A model generated the notes under the pieces. The model was not told the origin of the DNA. It searched no databases and saw nothing but the letters and a program-made list of their open reading frames with translations. A DNA stretch of 64,000 nt from ZC4RG35 sp040878345 (GTDB taxonomy: Bacteria > Actinomycetota > Acidimicrobiia > Spongiisociales > ZC4RG35), in assembly GCA_040878345.1 (NCBI GenBank), contig JBBDML010000004.1:1-64000 (forward strand). Direction: 5' to 3'. The number at the start of each line of letters is the position of its first letter. The stretch's first letter is position 1. A program made the position numbers and the translations under genes. This document shows, in pieces, positions 58,787 through 64,000 of the stretch.

Positions 58787-59053
58787 TTGGCACGTAAGAA
58801 CAAGAGGAACCCGGCGCCCACCCGTGGCCGCCGTCAGGACTTCCGCCGGGGCAAGCCCAGACCATGCTCTGTGTGCCCCGCCGGGGGAGTCGACTGGAAG
58901 GACACCTCCACCCTCCGCAAGTACATATCCGACCGGGGCAAGATCAGAGGCCGTCGGGTCAGCGGGCTCTGCCCCAAGTGTCAGCGGGAAGTTGCCGTGG
59001 CGGTCAAGAACGCCAGAGAGATGGCCCTACTCCCCTATGTGGGTGGCCGATGA
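58787..59053 (+). CDS. rpsR: Ribosomal protein bS18, zinc-binding type
   Basis: An 88-aa protein from TTG 58787. The two Cys pairs CSVC (near 27) and CPKC (near 63) mark the zinc-binding (C+) form; many actinobacteria also have a C- copy used when zinc is scarce. The end NAREMALLPYVGGR is typical. The stop overlaps the rplI start (ATGA). Confidence 0.96.
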   Translation: MARKNKRNPAPTRGRRQDFRRGKPRPCSVCPAGGVDWKDTSTLRKYISDRGKIRGRRVSGLCPKCQREVAVAVKNAREMALLPYVGGR

Positions 59054-59496
59054 GGTTGATCCTGACCTCGGACGTGGGCCCGCTGGGAAAGCAGGGTGAC
59101 GTGGTCGATGTGGCCAACGGTTATGCCCGGAACTACCTGCTCCCCAAGAAGCTGGCCATCCAGGCCAACGAGGGAGCCCTGGAACAGGCCGAGGCGGTCC
59201 GGGAGGCCCGGATCGAGGCCGAGCGCCGTGCCCGTGAGCTCGCCGAGAACCTGGCACAGCAATTGGTGGGGACCAGGGTGGTCATCGCGGCCCAGGCCGG
59301 CGATGAGGGCCAACTCTACGGCTCGATCAACCTCACCGACATCGTCGAGGGAATACGCCGATTCACCGGTGTTGAGCTGGAGAAGGGCCAGATCGCGGTG
59401 GAGCGGCCGATCAAGGCCATTGGCCTCCACGAGATCCAGATCAAGCTCCACCACGAGGTCGAGTTCCCGATAACGCTCGACGTCATCCCTGCCTGA
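59050..59496 (+). CDS. rplI: Ribosomal protein bL9
   Basis: A 148-aa protein. MRLILTSDVGPLGKQGDVVD is the N-terminal signature, then GYARNYLLPKKLAIQA, a long linker helix and a C-terminal domain ending LHHEVEFPITLDVIPA. Confidence 0.97.
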   Translation: MRLILTSDVGPLGKQGDVVDVANGYARNYLLPKKLAIQANEGALEQAEAVREARIEAERRARELAENLAQQLVGTRVVIAAQAGDEGQLYGSINLTDIVEGIRRFTGVELEKGQIAVERPIKAIGLHEIQIKLHHEVEFPITLDVIPA

Positions 59497-59639
59497 ACCA
59501 TCGGGCGACAGGCGACTTTCGCGACCTAGGGGCGTTTTTCGCGTTTAACCCGCAGCGCGAAAACAATGATGCCCCTCGGTTCCCATCGGCGGCGACGACG
59601 GTCTAAGTTGCCTCAGCTTCCCCGCTGGCAGCGGTCACT

Positions 59640-59657
59640 TCCCCGCCCCCGGCGGGG
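59640..59657 (+). terminator. Hairpin between rplI and dnaB
   Basis: CCCCGCC (59641-59647) pairs with GGCGGGG (59651-59657), with a CCC loop and TCT after it. A weaker inverted repeat, AGGGGC-GTTTTTCGCG with CGCGAAA-GCCCCT, spans about 59528-59576. The rest of the 229-bp spacer has no gene and probably holds the dnaB promoter. Confidence 0.4.
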
Positions 59658-59725
59658 TCTTGCGCGTCGAGACCCCGAACGAATCTGTCAGGGGTGTCTG
59701 CCAGCCTGTGGCATCAGGAGGATAT

Positions 59726-61072
59726 TTGACGACGGAACAGACCCAGATGCGGCCCGGTTACCGCAGCCCGCCCCATTCCCGCGAGGCCGAGGAGTCGGTG
59801 ATCGGCGCGGTCCTCCTCTCCGAGGACGCGGTCAACGAGGTCATGGACCGGATCCACCCCGAGGACTTCTACGTCCCGGCCCACCAGGCCATCTTCGAGG
59901 GGATGCGGGAGCTGTTCGACACCAATCAGGCGATCGACGCCGTCACCGTGTCCGAGGTGCTTCGTCGTCGTGGTGAGTTGGAGAAGGTAGGCGGGGTCCA
60001 ATACCTGACCCGCCTGGTCGACATCGTTCCCTCCACCTCCAACATCGTCTACTACGCCGGGATCGTCGAGGAGCATGCCAAGCGACGGGAGCTGATCCGG
60101 GCGGGAGCCTCGGTGACCGACTTCGCATTCGAGATCGACGAGGAGATCACCATCGTCGTCGACCGATCCGAGCAGGCGGTGCTGGGGGTGGCCGAGAAGC
60201 GGTCCTCTCAGACTCTTCTCGAGGTGGGCCCGATGTTCAACGACATCCTGGAGCACATCGAGCTGATGGAGCAGCGGGGCTCGGACATGATCGGCCTCCC
60301 CACCGGGTACGTCGACATCGACTACAAGCTGGCGGGTCTGCGCCCGGCCAACCTGGTGGTGATTGCCGCTCGTCCCGGGATGGGGAAGAGCTCGCTTGCC
60401 CTGGGGATCGCCATCAACGCCGCCATCGCCGACAACCCGGTGGCCCTGTTCTCTCTGGAGATGTCCAAAGAGGAGCTCGTGCAGAGGATCTTGTCGTCGG
60501 TGGCCAAGGTCGACTCCCGCAAGCTCCAGACCGGTCAGCTCGGCGACCTCTGGCCCCGCGTCGTGGACGCCGCCGGGAAGATGTACAAGGCCCCGATCTT
60601 CATCGACGACTCACCGGTGGTCACCGTTACCGACATTCGGGCCAAGTGCCGGCGTCTGAAGCGAAAGAAGGGTCTGGGGTTGGTCGTGATCGACTACCTA
60701 CAGCTGATGCAAGCCACCACCCGTGAGAACCGTCAGCAGGAGATCTCCGAGATCACCCGGAACCTCAAGAACCTGGCCCGGGAGCTTTCCGTGCCCATCA
60801 TCGCCGTCTCCCAGCTCAACCGGTCCCTGGAGACCAGGGAGGACAAGCGCCCCCGTCTGTCCGACCTCCGGGAGTCGGGCGCCATCGAGCAGGACGCCGA
60901 CATCGTGATGTTCATCTACCGCCACGAGTACTACCACCCCGAGGACAACGAGAAGAGAGGTCTCGCCGAGGTGATCGTGGCCAAGCACCGGTCGGGTCAG
61001 ACCGGGCCGGTGGAGATGACCTTCCAGCCCGAGTTCACCCGCTTCGCCAATCTGGGCCGTGACGTGGTCTGA
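59726..61072 (+). CDS. dnaB: Replicative DNA helicase DnaB
   Basis: A 448-aa helicase from TTG 59726, with CAGGAGGATAT upstream. The N-terminal domain (about 10-110) begins PPHSREAEESVIGAVLLSED, the RecA-like domain has Walker A AARPGMGKSSL and Walker B LGLVVIDYLQLM, then LSDLRESGAIEQDADIVMFI, and the end is FTRFANLGRDVV. No intein is present. Confidence 0.97.
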   Translation: MTTEQTQMRPGYRSPPHSREAEESVIGAVLLSEDAVNEVMDRIHPEDFYVPAHQAIFEGMRELFDTNQAIDAVTVSEVLRRRGELEKVGGVQYLTRLVDIVPSTSNIVYYAGIVEEHAKRRELIRAGASVTDFAFEIDEEITIVVDRSEQAVLGVAEKRSSQTLLEVGPMFNDILEHIELMEQRGSDMIGLPTGYVDIDYKLAGLRPANLVVIAARPGMGKSSLALGIAINAAIADNPVALFSLEMSKEELVQRILSSVAKVDSRKLQTGQLGDLWPRVVDAAGKMYKAPIFIDDSPVVTVTDIRAKCRRLKRKKGLGLVVIDYLQLMQATTRENRQQEISEITRNLKNLARELSVPIIAVSQLNRSLETREDKRPRLSDLRESGAIEQDADIVMFIYRHEYYHPEDNEKRGLAEVIVAKHRSGQTGPVEMTFQPEFTRFANLGRDVV

Positions 61073-61314
61073 GGCCACTGACCTCATGCATTTGCATACG
61101 GTGGCACCCGCCGCTACCCGGTGCATTCGTTGGGGGCGAGGGGGGGGNNNNNNNNNNCAACCTGAGGTTGCCGCTGGAGGGGTTGCCACCTGCCCTCTGG
61201 AGCCGGGGAAAGCTCCGAGCTAGGGAACACTCGGGCAGTTGACCAAAGTCCAGTCATTTCGGCTACCAATGGTGGTCGTCAGCCCGGACCCGTGGCCGAC
61301 TATACGCGATGTGC
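61073..61314. other. Spacer with assembly gap and a structured segment
   Basis: No gene is seen. An N run covers 61148-61157, and a G-rich run precedes it. To the right, CTGCCC (61190-61195) pairs with GGGCAG (61233-61238) around two smaller hairpins, GGAGC/GCTCC (61199-61203 and 61212-61216) and GAG/CTC (61217-61219 and 61230-61232). This looks like a three-way junction; it may belong to a non-coding RNA or a leader. The scaffold join makes the two sides possibly not contiguous. Confidence 0.45.
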
Positions 61315-61893
61315 TCAGTTGATGTCGCCGGGATCGAAATCTTGATGTGACCGGGAGGCGGTTGGCCCACTCTGCCCCTGGTACTTCGACCCCAGCTCGG
61401 GTGAGCCATAGGGGAGGTCGGCCTCGGTGGTCATCTGGTAGAAGCTGATCTGGCCGATCTTCATCCCGGGGTAGATGGCGATCGGCAGGGTGGCTACGTT
61501 GGACAGCTCGAGGGTGATGTGACCCTCGAAGCCAGGATCGATGAAGCCGGCGGTGCTGTGGATCAGGAGCCCTAGCCGGCCCAGCGAGGACTTCCCCTCC
61601 AGTCGGGCGACCACGTCGTTCCCCAGCTTGACCCGTTCCAGAGTTGACCCGAGCACGAACTCACCGGGGTGGAGCATGAAGGGCTCGTCCTCGCTGACCG
61701 TGACCATCTGCGTCAAGTCGGATTGCGGGGCGCGGGGGTCGATCCGGCTGTAGCGATGGTTGACGAAGACCCGGAATCCGTCGCCGACCCTGAGATCGAT
61801 GGAGGACGGCTGGACGAACGACGGCTCGAACGGCTCGATATGGATCACGCCCGACTCGATCGCCTCCCGAATGCTGCGGTCGGAGAAGATCAT
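61315..61893 (-). CDS. dcd: dCTP deaminase
   Basis: A 192-aa protein. SSIDLRVGDGFRVF near 30, EFVLGSTLERV, the ARLEGKSSLGRLGLLIHSTA stretch with the active-site residues, and the DPGFEGHITLELSN strand fit Dcd. It makes dUTP for thymidylate synthesis. The C-terminal region is short, so a bifunctional dCTP deaminase/dUTPase is possible but not shown. Confidence 0.95.
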   Translation of the reverse strand: MIFSDRSIREAIESGVIHIEPFEPSFVQPSSIDLRVGDGFRVFVNHRYSRIDPRAPQSDLTQMVTVSEDEPFMLHPGEFVLGSTLERVKLGNDVVARLEGKSSLGRLGLLIHSTAGFIDPGFEGHITLELSNVATLPIAIYPGMKIGQISFYQMTTEADLPYGSPELGSKYQGQSGPTASRSHQDFDPGDIN

Positions 61894-62002
61894 CGGGAGG
61901 GCCTCATTGGAGGGATGGTAGATAGAAAAGCTCGGGCCATCTCATAGCGCATGCACCAGGTGTCGCCAAACGCGCCCTCATACAAATGCTCGGCTTTAGG
62001 AG

Positions 62003-62073
62003 AGCGGGTGAAGGGAATCGAACCCTCGCCCCGAGCTTGGGAAGCTCGTGTTCTACCATTGAACTACACCCGC
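62003..62073 (-). tRNA. tRNA-Gly(CCC)
   Basis: On the minus strand the acceptor GCGGGTG (5' end at 62073) pairs with CACCCGC near 62004-62010. The anticodon stem CGAGC/GCTCG encloses TTCCCAA (anticodon CCC), and the T-arm has GGTTCGATTCCC. CCA is not encoded. Confidence 0.95.
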
Positions 62074-62434
62074 AAGATCGACGTTTGCCCGGGTCACGGA
62101 CTCGCGATGAGACCTGGACCGGCTCCGTGCCGGAGCCAATGGGGGTCTACGGCAGAGACCCGCGGACCAGGCTTGGTTGTCGATGGCGACTCAACAGGAT
62201 ACCTGGTCGGCTGGACCGAACGAAAAGCCGCAACGGAGGCGAGGGGTGCTCACCCCGGAGCGCGAAGGCCTGAAGCGAGCCGCCGACGGAGGCCTTCGCC
62301 GGAGGTCGTTGAGGTGGTATTCCCGGGTGCGGATCCCTCGACGAGATCTCGGTGTGTGACTGGTCAAGGACGCACCCACCAGTTGGCCGGGCTACGCCAG
62401 CCTGACGAGATCCCCGATGACGGTTCCTGGCGGC
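62074..62434. other. Spacer without a supported gene
   Basis: Open frames here lack start signals and family marks. The sequence has several local palindromes (for example GGCTCCGTGCCGGAGCC, 62120-62136). A plus-strand frame from before the tRNA-Gly reaches 62457 but reads the tRNA antisense and is not convincing. Confidence 0.5.
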
Positions 62435-64000
62435 TCAGCTTTGCCGAGCACGACTGACCCAATGTGCCAAGAAGAGCAGAAGGACGGCAAGGAATCCTGC
62501 GAGAAGGATGGGGCCGACCGGAACTGAACCAGGCCGGTCGGCCGGACCGATGTGCTCATTCTGCCCGTTGTTCAAGCCAGGCTGCGGGTCACCCGGCCCT
62601 TCGGGTGCGCTCGACGCGGCGTCGTCTCCGGGCGACGCCACAGGCGATGTACCCGTTCCGGGATCAGTGCGCTCGGTGTCGACGGTGCCGGTCCATATCG
62701 CAGTGTTCTCGGGGTCTGGGGGGTTGTCTCCGGGTTGCGGCGTCACCGGTACAGCCTCTTCTGGAGGTGGGGGGCCGGGGTTGATGGTGCTGGTCCATGA
62801 GGCGGTGTTGTTGGGAGTCTGGGGGTCGTCTTCGGTGGCGGTGACGGTGACCGTGTTGGTGACCGTGCCGGGCGTCGTGGCGGTGACGCGGATGGTTACG
62901 GTCGCAGTGGCGCTGGCTACGAGATCACCCAGAGCACAGGTCACGGTGCCGTTCGAATGGCTGCAGCTGCCTTGAGAGCTATTGACCGACTGGTAGGTGA
63001 CTCCTGGCGGGAGCTGGTCGGTCAGTACAACGTTCGACGCCGGCGACGGACCCGCGTTCTGCACGGTCACGGTGTAGGTGAGGGTGCCCGCAACCAGGAC
63101 CGGTTCGGGTGAGCCGACCAGCAACACCCCGACATCCGCAGCGCGGTTGATGGTGCTGGTCCATGAGGCGGTGTTGTTGGGAGTCTGGGGGTCGTCTTCN
63201 NNNNNNNNNNNNNNNNNNNNNNNNNNNNNNNNNNNNNNNNNNNNNNNNNNNNNNNNNNNNNNNNNNNNNNNNNNNNNNNNNNNNNNNNNNNNNNNNNNNA
63301 GGTGAGGGTGCCCGCAACCAGGACCGGTTCGGGTGAGCCGACCAGCAACACCCCCACATCCGCCGCCGGCTGCCCGACGATGAACTCGCTGAAGGAGGTG
63401 AGGCCGCCCGCCTCGATGCTCGTCGCCGAGCGCGCGAGCACTGCCGGCTGCGTCCAATTGGTGCCATCACGCTTGGCCACGATGAACTCGCTGGTATTGG
63501 CAAATGGGTCGACATCGGCGGAGACGAACTCGAAGGCCACGTCGTAGTAGTCGAACCCGTTCGCCGAGCCCGTCATCGTCCACCAGCGGTTCACGCTGCT
63601 CGTCGCCGAGACACCAGAGTCGGCGATGTCGGGGTGATCGCCGGAGGTTGTGCTTGCAAGGAGATCACCGCTCGTGATTACGTCTCCGAACGTGACGACG
63701 AGCGGCGTGTAGGCGGTGGTGTCGCCGATCTCAAAGACGAGGCTCACGGCCGACCCGGTCGGGACGTGCTTTTCCAGGTTGCCGACGACGTGGCCGCTCG
63801 ATCGCACGACGTTGCCCGTTGAGGCGACAACGACCTTGCTCACGCCCGTCGTGATCGTCCCGGTAGAAAGGGTGAGCGTGCCGGTGATGACGAGTGGGCC
63901 CTCAACGAGGGTCACGCCGCTCGCCAGCGCGCCACCGTCGACTATCACGCTGGAGAACGCCATCCCGGATACCGAGACCAGCTGCGTGCCGGCGTAGACG
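62435..64000 (-). CDS. DUF11-repeat surface protein, 5' end outside window, interrupted by assembly gap
   Basis: The minus-strand frame is open from the window edge (64000, no start seen) to 63300, then 100 N, then from 63199 to the stop at 62435. The N-terminal part shown has a beta-rich region (VIVDGGALASGVTLVEGPLV, then GTLTLSTGTI). DUF11-type domains follow: GVLLVGSPEPVLVAGTLTYT, SNVVLTDQLPPGVTYQSV, then a DDPQTPNNTASWTSTI end, repeated with a 366-bp period. The C-terminus is Pro/Gly-rich with one membrane helix (GPILLAGFLAVLLLFLAHWV) and a basic end. It would be fixed to the membrane and project from the cell. The 100-N gap lies in identical repeat copies, so the repeat number is unknown and the frame cannot be followed through. 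Confidence 0.75.
63200..63299. other. Assembly gap (100 N)
   Basis: Exactly 100 unknown bases, a conventional filler for a gap of unknown size. Both flanks are copies of the DUF11 repeat, so collapse of tandem repeats is the likely cause. Confidence 0.95.

Noticed and set aside
61951..62457. Plus-strand frame of 168 codons across tRNA-Gly
   Set aside because: It reads the tRNA antisense, and the typical EGNRTLAPSLGSS reading beside it marks a tRNA artefact; no start signal or family.
1..64000. CRISPR arrays, insertion sequences and rRNA genes
   Set aside because: I found no regularly spaced repeats of CRISPR type, no transposase and no rRNA stretch. The only evenly spaced repeats are the short GTCCAC arrays and the DUF11 coding repeats.

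Overview
The window is chromosomal DNA from a high-GC actinobacterium (Actinomycetota), probably an uncultured one known from a scaffolded assembly: there are runs of N at 61148-61157 and 63200-63299. The evidence is the origin gene order. dnaA-dnaN-recF-dciA-gyrB-gyrA-DUF3566 runs leftwards and rpmH-rnpA-yidD-yidC-jag-rsmG-parA-parB runs rightwards from an intergenic oriC, followed by the cwlM-trxA-trxB-anti-sigma-sigM-pseudokinase-pcnA block known from Mycobacterium. An F420-type (Ddn-like) oxidoreductase and a Rv1085c/Rv1086-like pair fit the same phylum. A class such as Acidimicrobiia is possible, but that is inference.

Layout. 1-3.6 kb: tRNA-Ala, a HOD-like alpha/beta-hydrolase-fold protein, a flavin monooxygenase, a broken DUF1697 gene, an isochorismatase-like hydrolase and a Ddn-like protein. 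3.63-16.3 kb: a roughly 12.6-kb integrative element in the 3' end of tRNA-Ile(GAT), bounded by a 43-bp direct repeat. It holds a tyrosine integrase, an excisionase-like protein, a sigma-like gene with two tiny basic proteins in a coupled cassette, a coupled pair of unknown genes, two HTH proteins, a Vsr/Dcm/SacI-like restriction module, and a DUF262/DUF1524 protein paired with a cytoplasmic GGDEF protein. An older remnant element seems to lie between 3.71 and 4.69 kb. 16.3-24.7 kb: a cupredoxin, an ECF sigma/anti-sigma/M15 peptidase operon, an MFS exporter with its TetR regulator and a probable operator, a DUF1059-GNAT fusion and a DLW-39-like small protein.

24.7-38.9 kb: the replication origin core with oriC (33.8-34.0 kb) and a parS site (36.66 kb). 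38.9-45 kb: a leftward cell-wall and redox block (CwlM pseudoamidase, thioredoxin and its reductase, SigM and anti-sigma, and a pseudokinase that lacks the MurJ flippase normally fused to it). 45-57.9 kb: mixed housekeeping genes (deacetylase, PilT-like ATPase, CCA-adding enzyme, aminopeptidase P, Z-FPP synthase, PyrE, endonuclease IV, PanB). 57.9-61.1 kb: rpsF-ssb-rpsR-rplI-dnaB. 61.3-64 kb: dcd, tRNA-Gly(CCC) and the 3' part of a DUF11-repeat surface protein that runs off the window.

The most unusual points are the defence cargo of the element (a GGDEF gene 8 bp downstream of a DUF262/DUF1524 gene whose HNH histidine is replaced by proline), the sigma/basic-peptide cassette, the MurJ-less pseudokinase, and coordinated changes in the quinolone regions of both gyrase subunits.
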